From: Nitrospirota bacterium
Lineage (GTDB): Bacteria > Nitrospinota_A > UBA7883 > JACRGQ01
NCBI GenBank assembly: GCA_024275775.1
Contig: JAJRYM010000072.1
Span: forward strand, 1 to 22,215
Length of the DNA: 22,215 bases
Direction of reading: 5' to 3'
Shown here: positions 15,191 to 21,201 of the stretch, piece by piece
Position numbering within the stretch: the stretch's first letter is position 1
How the letters are laid out: every line of letters begins with the position of its first letter
Notes under the pieces: model-generated
What the model was told of the DNA's origin: nothing
The model's input: the letters and a program-made list of their open reading frames with translations, nothing else
Databases searched by the model: none
Translations under genes and position numbers: made by a program

Positions 15191-15953
15191 GCTTTATTTC
15201 TTTCTTCCGCTTCTTTTTTTAATCGTTATCGAAGCCGTCAACCGCGTTCTCGGCGGGCGCGGAAACCGCGAAACTCCGCCGTTCACGCTGTTCCTGCGGC
15301 ACGCGAAAGCTTATCTCTATCTTCTGCTCTACACGGCGATTTACCTCTTTCTCGCTCCACCGCTATGGATGCTTTCCGCGCTCGGCGTTCGCACTGAACG
15401 GTTGCCGAAGCAGGAAGGGGACGCGCCGGTTATTATTCTGGTGCACGGCTACCTCGCCACCGTTCATCACTGGATTATTTTCCGCCGCTTTCTGCAACAA
15501 CGCGGCCGGTGCGATATTGTTTCGTTCGGCTACCGCTCATACAGCAGAGACATAGAAACCGCCGCCGATGAACTTGCCGCTCTTGCCGAACGGTACGCCG
15601 GGCGGGGCGTGATTTTTATAGGGCACAGCCTCGGCGGTCTCCTTGCCGTAAGGGCGGCGGCTAAACTGCCTGCGGAATCTGCGAAGGTGATAACGCTTGG
15701 AAGCCCGCTGGCAGGAACAGCAATGGCCCGGATAGCGATAACGCCGAACGCCCGGAAACTTTTGCCGGAAAGCGGGATAATTCGCAAAACGAAAGAAATC
15801 CTGCGGACAAAGAATTTCCCTCTTACATGCTATTGGTCGGAATTCGACAGAATCATCCTGCCGCCGGAATCGGCCGCGCCGGAAAACGGCGACCGCGTGG
15901 AACTGCCTGGCATGAGCCACGCAGGCTACCTGTTCAGCAGAATTGAAATTTAG
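15171..15953 (+). CDS. Membrane-anchored alpha/beta hydrolase (lipase/PGAP1-like)
   Basis: The 260-residue product has two N-terminal hydrophobic segments (about 8-27 and 46-70), then an alpha/beta hydrolase domain. VIILVHGYLATVHHW (87-101) forms the oxyanion region, the nucleophile elbow is GHSLGG with Ser153, Asp226 is in WSEFDRIILP, and His250 is in GMSHAG; spacing fits a Ser-Asp-His triad. TLGSPLAGT (175-183) resembles triacylglycerol-lipase or PGAP1-like proteins. The substrate is probably a lipid or acyl ester at the inner membrane, but this is inference. The start overlaps the DUF2065 gene in another frame. Its end overlaps the convergent MerR-type gene by 4 nt. Confidence 0.8.
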   Translation: MLLTAVELYFFLPLLFLIVIEAVNRVLGGRGNRETPPFTLFLRHAKAYLYLLLYTAIYLFLAPPLWMLSALGVRTERLPKQEGDAPVIILVHGYLATVHHWIIFRRFLQQRGRCDIVSFGYRSYSRDIETAADELAALAERYAGRGVIFIGHSLGGLLAVRAAAKLPAESAKVITLGSPLAGTAMARIAITPNARKLLPESGIIRKTKEILRTKNFPLTCYWSEFDRIILPPESAAPENGDRVELPGMSHAGYLFSRIEI

Positions 15954-16312
15954 CTGTTAAGAATGCCCAGAATTTCGTTGAGCCCTTTTCTGGTCTGGCG
16001 CACAGCTTCGATAATGGCGTCTTCCTTCGCGGCGGTCTTTTTGCGTTTTTGAAGCCTCTTCCTCGCACCGGCAATCGAAAAGCCGTCGTCGTAAAGAAGC
16101 GATTTGATTTCCATGATTAGTTCTATGTCCCGCCGGGTGTACTGCCTTCTGCCGCTTTTGGTTTTGCGGGGAGTGAGCTCTACGAATTCGTTTTCCCAGT
16201 AGCGGAGCACATGCGCTTCCACGCCTGCGATATTCACCACTTCGCTTATCTTGAAGAACATTCTGTCGGGAATCGTAATGTTCCCGGCGTAGCTCAAACC
16301 GCCCTTTTTCAT
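15950..16312 (-). CDS. MerR-family transcriptional regulator
   Basis: This 120-residue protein has an N-terminal winged HTH of the MerR type: FFKISEVVNIAGVEAHVLRY, then WENEFVELTPRKTKSGRRQY and RRDIELIMEIKSLLYDDG. The C-terminal helix is short and Lys-rich (ARKRLQKRKKTAAKE) and lacks the effector-binding Cys or large ligand domain of classical MerR. It resembles the small MerR-like protein found near ihfA in many Gram-negative genomes, whose target is unknown. I prefer ATG 16312; a GTG at 16318 adds two residues, and an internal ATG (MFFKIS) would shorten it. It lies downstream of tRNA-Val on the same strand and may share its transcript. Confidence 0.88.
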   Translation of the reverse strand: MKKGGLSYAGNITIPDRMFFKISEVVNIAGVEAHVLRYWENEFVELTPRKTKSGRRQYTRRDIELIMEIKSLLYDDGFSIAGARKRLQKRKKTAAKEDAIIEAVRQTRKGLNEILGILNS

Positions 16313-16354
16313 ACCCACAGAGGCGCTCCACGTTTCATCAAAAACCGAAAAAGA

Positions 16355-16430
16355 TGGTGGGCGAAACAGGGCTCGAACCTGTGACCCCCTGCTTGTAAGG
16401 CAGGTGCTCTCCCAGCTGAGCTATTCGCCC
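16355..16430 (-). tRNA. tRNA-Val (anticodon UAC)
   Basis: The 76-nt minus-strand tRNA folds as a standard cloverleaf: acceptor GGGCGAA/TTCGCCC, D-arm GCTC...GAGC, anticodon stem CCTGC/GCAGG with loop CTTACAA, and T-arm ACAGG/CCTGT with loop TTCGAGC. The anticodon at loop positions 3-5 is TAC, reading GUA (valine). The 3' CCA is encoded. No extra arm is present. Confidence 0.97.
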
Positions 16431-16440
16431 ATCTCGGATT

Positions 16441-16468
16441 ATTTTAACAGAAATACCCGCAAGGTAAA
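16441..16468 (-). promoter_or_regulatory. Candidate promoter of tRNA-Val
   Basis: On the minus strand TTTACC (16463-16468), 16 bp and TAAAAT (16441-16446), with initiation expected a few nucleotides before the tRNA 5' end at 16430. TTGTTT (16466-16471) at 19 bp is an alternative -35. Confidence 0.4.
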
Positions 16469-16488
16469 CAAGAGGTTCGGGATTAATT

Positions 16489-17457
16489 TTAAAGTTGCGC
16501 GAAACGTATCGCGAACCGGCCGAATTCTACCTTTTCGGGCGTTTCGCTATAGCCGAAAATCTGAAATTTGAAAACGGATTGCCCCGTGTTTATCAGGTAC
16601 ACGTTGCCGTTTACGTGAAGCCTGTGTTTCCCCATAAGGTTGTACCGGTACCACTTCCTGCCTCGGAACGGTCTGCCGTATTCATCCATAAAGAAGATAC
16701 CGCCGTCGTTGGCGTTCGTTATCTCATCGAAAAAGGCCGAATATTTTCTGCTTCCGAGCCCGCCCGCCATGCCCGGCCCCGACACGGCGGAGTTCATGTA
16801 AAATTCGCCGGCTTCAAACCGGATGTCCCACGCCCCGGCTGAACCGAGGGAACCGTCGCCGAAGCTGAACCCGTCGCCGTCTTTTATGACAACGGTTTTC
16901 GTTTCCCCCATCGGTTCCGCGTCGGCAGGCTGAAACCCGTATTTAATCGCAACGGCCGAGCCGTCATCTTCGGCCGATACGACCATCATCTTGGCGAACG
17001 ACTTTCCGTCGGCTAGTCTCAGTTTCCATCCTTTTAGCAGATTAGGCGTTACTTTCCCGTCCACAACCCGCTTCCAGCCGTCTATGCACGGCTTGATTGC
17101 GTCGCCCGTAAACCGGATGCCTGCCGGAACCTTTTTTACCGAATCGAAAAATTTTCTAAAATCGTCGTCCGTCAGCGCCAGGAATTCTTCCCGCTTCATG
17201 TCGTCAATATCATGGACGCATGCCATGCCGCATCCGCCCGGCCCGCCTTTTCCTCCGTTCACGCGGATTACCGTCCGCTTGAAACCGAGATGCCAGTCCC
17301 GACTTTCCCATGATTCCTCTTCGGTCAGGCGGAATGTTTCGGCTTTTTCAAGATTCAGGAAAAGCCACTCTTCATCCTGATGTTTCACATCGCCGCCGAT
17401 TACTCCGCTTCCCGGAGCGTGCAATGTTATTTCAACCGTTTCCATAAGAAACATCAT
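16489..17457 (-). CDS. HmuY-like protein with two tandem repeats, no signal peptide
   Basis: HmuY-family proteins are usually secreted or outer-membrane haem-binding lipoproteins. The 322-residue product seems to contain the HmuY layout twice. Repeat 1 (about 28-178) has WLFLNLEKAETFRL, DWHLGFKRTVIRVNGG and the closing WKLRLADGKSFAKMMVVSAED. Repeat 2 (about 190-322) has GAWDIRFEAGEFYMN, AVSGPGMAGGLGSRKYS and the better preserved end KWYRYNLMGKHRLHVNG with VYLINTGQSVFKFQIFGYS. Three Cys (76, 80, 124) lie in repeat 1. ATGs at 17457, 17454 and 17445 are all possible; none gives a signal peptide or lipobox, and no ATG, GTG or TTG lies further upstream in frame. Family assignment is by motif memory and moderately sure; haem binding is not shown. 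Confidence 0.55.
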   Translation of the reverse strand: MMFLMETVEITLHAPGSGVIGGDVKHQDEEWLFLNLEKAETFRLTEEESWESRDWHLGFKRTVIRVNGGKGGPGGCGMACVHDIDDMKREEFLALTDDDFRKFFDSVKKVPAGIRFTGDAIKPCIDGWKRVVDGKVTPNLLKGWKLRLADGKSFAKMMVVSAEDDGSAVAIKYGFQPADAEPMGETKTVVIKDGDGFSFGDGSLGSAGAWDIRFEAGEFYMNSAVSGPGMAGGLGSRKYSAFFDEITNANDGGIFFMDEYGRPFRGRKWYRYNLMGKHRLHVNGNVYLINTGQSVFKFQIFGYSETPEKVEFGRFAIRFAQL

Positions 17458-17529
17458 CCGCCCGCCGGGTGTGAAAAAGCAATAAAAAATGTTTAAATAA
17501 GCTTGTCTTTATTTATGGGAACTTCGGAT

Positions 17530-18849
17530 ATGAAAACTGCTACAACGCTCATCCTGACGATTTCGATATTCGTTCTTTTCGCGCCGTCCGCGAATGCCGG
17601 CGATGTGAAGATTCTTAAATACGATGGCATAATCAACCCGGTCGCCGCGGAATACCTCGGCGGCAATATCGCCAAAATAAACAGCGAACAGTCCGCTTCG
17701 CTTATCGTGATAATGCTCGATACCCCCGGCGGACTCGACAGCTCCATGCGGATTATCATCAAAGAAATTCTCGGTTCGTCCATACCTGTGGCGGTTTATG
17801 TGGCGCCGTCGGGATCACGCGCGGCATCGGCCGGAACCTTTATCGCCATGTCGGCGCACATATCGGCCATGGCGCCGGGAACGTCTCAGTGGGCGGCCAG
17901 CCCTGTGGCGGGAGGGGGGCAGGAAATGAGCAGGACGATGCGGAAAAAAGTGAAAAATGACGCCGCGGCGTATATAAGGTCTCTAGCGAAAAAAAGAGGG
18001 CGAAACGAGATATGGGCCGAGGAAGCCGTCCGCAAAGCCGTGAGCGTGGACGAGCAGGAGGCGCTTAAAAAGAACATCATAGATTTCACGGCCGATAACC
18101 TCGATGATTTGCTGAAAAAACTCGAAGGGTGGAGCGTGGAAACGGAAACGGGCAAAAAGGTTATCCATACGAAAGGCGCCGCCCGCGTTGAAGTGGCAAT
18201 GACCGAACGGCAGAAATTCCTAAACATCATCTCAAACCCCACGCTGGCGTACATGCTTTTAATGCTAGGCTTTTACGGGATTATGTTCGAGCTTTCCAAC
18301 CCCGGTGTTCTTCTGCCGGGCATCGTGGGGGCCATCTGCCTGATACTCGGCTTTTACGCTTTGCAGTCGCTTCCGGTCAATTACGCAGGCATCCTCCTGC
18401 TGTTTCTCTCGGTGATATTTTTTGTGGCCGAAATGTTCGTGCCTACGTTCGGCGCGCTCACGCTCGGAGGGGTGATATCGATGATACTGGGCGCAGTTAT
18501 GCTCATAGACAGCCCGGCTGATTACATGAAAGTGCGGCTTGCGGTTATCGCGCCGGTGGCGGCGGGGCTCGGCCTGCTTTTCTTTTTCGTGGTCGGCTGG
18601 CTTTATATGTTCAAGCCGAAAAAAGTGGCGATCGGCGCTGAAGGCCTGTTGGGTGAAACCGGAACGGCGATGAGCCATATAGACCCGTTCGGCTCCGCAG
18701 AGATAGACGGCGAACTGTGGGACGTCCATTCCGCGGGCGATGAAATCCACAAAGGGGAGCATCTGCGCGTTCTAAAAAAGGAAGGCCACATACTACTTGT
18801 CGAGCCGGCCGAAACGCCTGAAGAACATCCGGCGAACGGCGACAAATAA
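17530..18849 (+). CDS. Long-form NfeD membrane protein with SppA/ClpP-class serine protease domain
   Basis: Full-length NfeD is a membrane-bound protease of the signal-peptide-peptidase A type, associated with membrane quality control and usually partnered with an SPFH/stomatin protein. In the 439-residue product a signal peptide (1-23, ending ANA) is followed by the protease domain with LDTPGGLDSSM (64-74) and the catalytic Ser100 in SGSRAASAGTF. The Lys is probably one of 140-142 (KVK before NDAAAYIR). Four to five membrane helices follow (about 235-375), then the C-terminal OB-fold NfeD domain (EGLLGETGTA, GELWDVHSAGD). I start at ATG 17530 because it gives a clean signal peptide and GGGA lies upstream; in-frame 17515 and TTG 17503 add residues. 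No stomatin gene is adjacent; glgA follows after 2 nt. Confidence 0.9.
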   Translation: MKTATTLILTISIFVLFAPSANAGDVKILKYDGIINPVAAEYLGGNIAKINSEQSASLIVIMLDTPGGLDSSMRIIIKEILGSSIPVAVYVAPSGSRAASAGTFIAMSAHISAMAPGTSQWAASPVAGGGQEMSRTMRKKVKNDAAAYIRSLAKKRGRNEIWAEEAVRKAVSVDEQEALKKNIIDFTADNLDDLLKKLEGWSVETETGKKVIHTKGAARVEVAMTERQKFLNIISNPTLAYMLLMLGFYGIMFELSNPGVLLPGIVGAICLILGFYALQSLPVNYAGILLLFLSVIFFVAEMFVPTFGALTLGGVISMILGAVMLIDSPADYMKVRLAVIAPVAAGLGLLFFFVVGWLYMFKPKKVAIGAEGLLGETGTAMSHIDPFGSAEIDGELWDVHSAGDEIHKGEHLRVLKKEGHILLVEPAETPEEHPANGDK

Positions 18850-18851
18850 AA

Positions 18852-20297
18852 ATGACTCTCAATATTCTTTTCGTTTCATCGGAAATAACGCCGTTTGCCA
18901 AAACCGGCGGGCTGGGCGACGTAGGCTCGGCGCTTCCGCGCGCTCTCTCATCGCTGGGGCATAAAGTTACAGCCGTACTTCCCCGTTACGGAAGCATCCC
19001 CAAAAAAGCGCTTGAGAATACGCATCGGCAGATAACCGTTGCGCTCGGCGGCGAATCGATAACAGCAGGAATCTTCAAAGGGGCGCTGGACGATAAAACG
19101 GACGTTCTGTTTATCGACCAGCCGGAACTTTTCGGCAACAGGCCCAACCCGTACGGCGACGACAAGGGAGATTATCCTGATAACGACCGGCGGTTTATTT
19201 TCTTTAACCGCGCCGTAATCGAGCTGGCCAAAAGCCTTTCGAATGCGCCGGATATTCTGCATTGTAACGACTGGCAGTGCGGGCTCGCGCCGCTCTATCT
19301 GAAACTCGAAAGGGAACGCGGTAACCTCCAAAAGACAGCCTCGGTTTTTACCATTCACAACCTCGCCTATCAGGGGCATTTTCCAAAAAAATCGTTCAGG
19401 CTTACCGGCCTGCCGAAATCCTTTTTGAAAATGAACGGCGGCGTTTTGCATCACGGCAAGCTGGCCGCGCTGAAAAGCGGCATCCTGTTCGCCGGTGCCG
19501 TCACCACCGTAAGCCCGACCTACGCGCGCGAAACGATTTTGCCGGAACTCGGTTTCGGCCTCGAAGGGTTTTTGGAAAAGCGGGGCGGTTCATTTTGCGG
19601 CATCCTGAACGGCATCGATACCGACGAATGGAATCCGGAAAAAGATCCTCTGATTCCGCAAAACTATTCAGCGAAAAACCTTGCGGGCAAAGCCGCATGC
19701 CGAAAAGAGCTGTTGAAGAGATTTGAATTGGAAGATAACCTCGCCCGCCCGGTTATCGGAATGGTTTCGCGGCTTATCGAGCAGAAAGGGTTCGACATTA
19801 TAGAAGCGGCGGCAGACGATTTACTGAAACTCGATTTTTCGCTCGTTGTTCTCGGCGCGGGGCAGAAAGAATACGAAACTTTTTTAAGGAAACTCGCCAA
19901 GGAGCATCCCGGCAGGGTGGGAGCGGAGATAGGTTACGATAACGCGCTCTCGCATTTAGTGGAAGCCGGCGCCGATATTTTTCTCATGCCGTCGCGGTTC
20001 GAGCCGTGCGGACTCAACCAGATGTACTCGCTCCGGTACGGCACCCCGCCGATCGTCCGCGCCACCGGCGGACTGAACGACACGGTAACAGACTGGAACC
20101 CGGCAACGGGCGAAGGCAACGGCTTCGTATTCGAAAAACCGTCGCCCGATGAAATGCTGGAGGCGGTCGATCGGGCTGTAGCTACTTTCGGCAAACAAGA
20201 TGAGTGGCGCAAAATAATCCGCAACGGCATGAACGCCGACCTATCATGGCAGGCGTCCGCCCGCGAATATACCGCCCTTTACCACTCCCTGTTATAA
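18852..20297 (+). CDS. glgA: Glycogen synthase (ADP-glucose type, GT5)
   Basis: GlgA elongates alpha-1,4-glucan from ADP-glucose in the cytoplasm. The 481-residue length is normal for the bacterial enzyme. The signature KTGGLGDVGSALPRAL begins at Lys17, which binds the nucleotide sugar; HCNDWQCGLAPLYL, FTIHNLAYQGHFP and GILNGIDTDEWNPEKD are typical GT5 blocks. In the C-terminal Rossmann domain VSRLIEQKGFD precedes the catalytic-site motif SRFEPCGLNQMYSLRYGTPP, with Glu384. ATG 18852 is 2 nt after the nfeD stop with no Shine-Dalgarno, so reinitiation or coupling is expected. No other glycogen genes are nearby. The accessory island begins directly behind it; I see no strong terminator between 20298 and 20376. 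Confidence 0.97.
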   Translation: MTLNILFVSSEITPFAKTGGLGDVGSALPRALSSLGHKVTAVLPRYGSIPKKALENTHRQITVALGGESITAGIFKGALDDKTDVLFIDQPELFGNRPNPYGDDKGDYPDNDRRFIFFNRAVIELAKSLSNAPDILHCNDWQCGLAPLYLKLERERGNLQKTASVFTIHNLAYQGHFPKKSFRLTGLPKSFLKMNGGVLHHGKLAALKSGILFAGAVTTVSPTYARETILPELGFGLEGFLEKRGGSFCGILNGIDTDEWNPEKDPLIPQNYSAKNLAGKAACRKELLKRFELEDNLARPVIGMVSRLIEQKGFDIIEAAADDLLKLDFSLVVLGAGQKEYETFLRKLAKEHPGRVGAEIGYDNALSHLVEAGADIFLMPSRFEPCGLNQMYSLRYGTPPIVRATGGLNDTVTDWNPATGEGNGFVFEKPSPDEMLEAVDRAVATFGKQDEWRKIIRNGMNADLSWQASAREYTALYHSLL

Positions 20298-20330
20298 AAA
20301 CGTTTAGTCTTCTCGCAACAAATATGCGGG

Positions 20331-20360
20331 AAATATCGGATATTATCGACTATGATATTT
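20331..20360. repeat. Inverted repeat ahead of the decayed MNT gene
   Basis: AAATATC (20331-20337) and GATATTT (20354-20360) form a 7-bp dyad with 16-bp spacing, 16 bp before the MNT start codon. Its position fits an operator for an autoregulated toxin-antitoxin operon, but no binding protein can be named. Confidence 0.35.
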
Positions 20361-20376
20361 GTGAGGAAAGCGAATC

Positions 20377-20683
20377 ATGATTAGTATTGTAGCGGACAAA
20401 CAGATTGCGCTTGAAGAGTTGTGCGTAAGATTTCGGGTAAAGAGCCTTGAGCTTTTTGGCTCGGGCGCAAACGATGATTTCAATTTGGCATCAAGCGACG
20501 GATTTTCTCGTTCTCTTTCAACCGTGCGCTCCAAGTGAGCATTATGACCGCTACTTCGGCCTGCTGGAATCGTTGGAAAAGCTTTTCGATCGTCGCGTCG
20601 ATCTTGTTGAAGCCGATGCGATGCGGAATCAATATTTTATCCGCCGTGTAAATGAGAGTAGGAAACCGGTTTATGCGGCGTGA
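20377..20683 (+). pseudogene. MNT-domain nucleotidyltransferase (MntA-type antitoxin), frameshifted at the active site
   Basis: MntA-type minimal nucleotidyltransferases AMPylate and neutralise HepT toxins. From ATG 20377 (GAGGAAAG upstream) the first frame gives MISIVADKQIALEELC and FGSGANDDFNLASSD, the GSG motif and first catalytic Asp (codon 41, 20497-20499). The homology then continues in another frame from 20501: DFLVLFQPCAPSEHYD, YFGLLESLEKLFDRRVDLVE and a normal C-terminus ending in TGA 20683. The expected S-D-x-D-F is broken exactly between the two Asp residues, most simply by loss of two bases at 20500. As read, no intact protein is made. A sequencing error cannot be excluded, but the neighbours are also damaged. 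Confidence 0.8.
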
Positions 20684-20776
20684 CCCGGAGAAGTATCTGG
20701 CCGATATCCTGGATTCCTGCCGTTTCTTACTTGATTTTACTGCCGGCCGCACAAATGTAGATTTCGTTAGGAAAGA
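20673..20776 (+). pseudogene. HepT/DUF86 (HEPN) toxin, N-terminal fragment
   Basis: ATG 20673 overlaps the MNT stop, the usual MNT-HepT arrangement. The first 34 or so residues (MRRDPEKYLADILDSCRFLL, then DFTAGRTNVDFVRKDY) match the HepT N-terminus. At about 20776 homology ends because the sequence runs into the 3' end of the opposite-strand DUF2283 gene. The frame stays open to 20942 but only as antisense of that gene. The C-terminal RNase motif of HEPN proteins (R-x4-6-H) is missing, so no active toxin is expected. Confidence 0.7.
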
Positions 20777-20984
20777 TTACATTCCTGTGGCGGCAATCTC
20801 CAGCTTGAAAAGCGTTTTGATGGGGAATTTTTTACCGGCGTCGAGGATTTCAATCGCAACGATTTCATCTTTGGCGGTCGTGTGCAGAATAACCCTCTCC
20901 TTAATCTCCACACCGCCGTCAGGCTTCTTTGACGACAACTGAATATAGGCCGCATCCACTATCCTTGTCATACCGGACTTTCAT
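20777..20984 (-). pseudogene. DUF2283 family small protein, frameshifted near its start
   Basis: DUF2283 proteins are about 70-residue partners of DUF4258 proteins in toxin-antitoxin-like pairs. The natural start is ATG 20984, with GGAG 9 nt upstream and MKVRYDKDS in frame. The rest of the family (DAAYIQLSSKKPDGG, IKERVILHT, IVAIEILDAGKKFP) reads in another frame and ends at 20777. One extra G around 20957 separates the halves; without it the sequence aligns residue for residue with the family N-terminus (MKVRYDxxxDAxYIxL). An ORF from the internal ATG 20971 remains intact (64 residues) and might still be made, but it lacks the correct first strand and has no Shine-Dalgarno. Confidence 0.7.
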
Positions 20985-20987
20985 AAT

Positions 20988-21059
20988 TTATCTCCAATCC
21001 TTCTTCTTAAAAGGATAAGCGGTTATCACCACTATGTCATCACCTTTGCTAACACACAC
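20988..21059 (-). pseudogene. DUF4258-like C-terminal remnant
   Basis: Immediately 5' of the DUF2283 start (3 nt between TAA and ATG), the minus strand reads VCVSKGDDIVVITAYPFKKK followed by DWR and stop. The VVITAYP motif and tail are characteristic of DUF4258 C-termini, the usual partner of DUF2283. Everything upstream of about 21060 is lost and replaced by the promoter and ncRNA described next. Identification rests on about 23 residues plus context. Confidence 0.55.
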
Positions 21060-21073
21060 TGAGCTAAAAACAC

Positions 21074-21103
21074 TTGACATAAACTTTCAGCAAACGCTAT
21101 TCT
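21074..21103 (+). promoter_or_regulatory. Strong promoter of the candidate ncRNA
   Basis: A perfect TTGACA (21074-21079), an 18-bp spacer and TATTCT (21098-21103). Initiation is expected at G21110, exactly the first base of the stem that closes the RNA. No open reading frame with a ribosome site follows. Confidence 0.65.
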
Positions 21104-21109
21104 AATTAT

Positions 21110-21201
21110 GAGCGGTAAGACCGCTGTGAGTTCCTTTGGTGTTCCCTTCCATCGGTTGGCAAAGCCAGAGGGTACGCGCTCACAGGGCACGCTCTTTTTT
21201 T
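21110..21201 (+). ncRNA. Candidate structured small RNA adjacent to DUF3800 gene
   Basis: About 92 nt. The 5' end GAGCG (21110-21114) pairs with CGCTC (21190-21194), followed by T7 (21195-21201), so the closing helix doubles as an intrinsic terminator. A second helix CTGTGAG/CTCACAG (21124-21130/21179-21185) is a perfect 7 bp. Inside, CTTTGG/CCAGAG (21134-21139/21165-21170) can pair. AGCGGT-AAG-ACCGCT (21111-21125) is an alternative 5' hairpin that would compete with the terminator stem, so a switch is possible. It has its own promoter and no reading frame. It is not SRP, 6S, tmRNA or a riboswitch class I know. From memory, Rfam lists several DUF3800-associated RNA motifs; membership needs a covariance search. 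Confidence 0.6.

Noticed and set aside
20652..20942. Intact 96-residue plus-strand protein over HepT and DUF2283
   Set aside because: Only residues from 20673 to about 20776 show HepT similarity; the rest is antisense of the DUF2283 frame.
21110..21201. Small RNA as SRP RNA, 6S RNA or c-di-GMP (GEMM) riboswitch
   Set aside because: It lacks the SRP core GGAAGCAGCC and is far too short for 6S. The CACAGGGCA and GGCAAAGCC stretches resemble GEMM fragments but are in the wrong order, and no gene lies downstream in the same direction.
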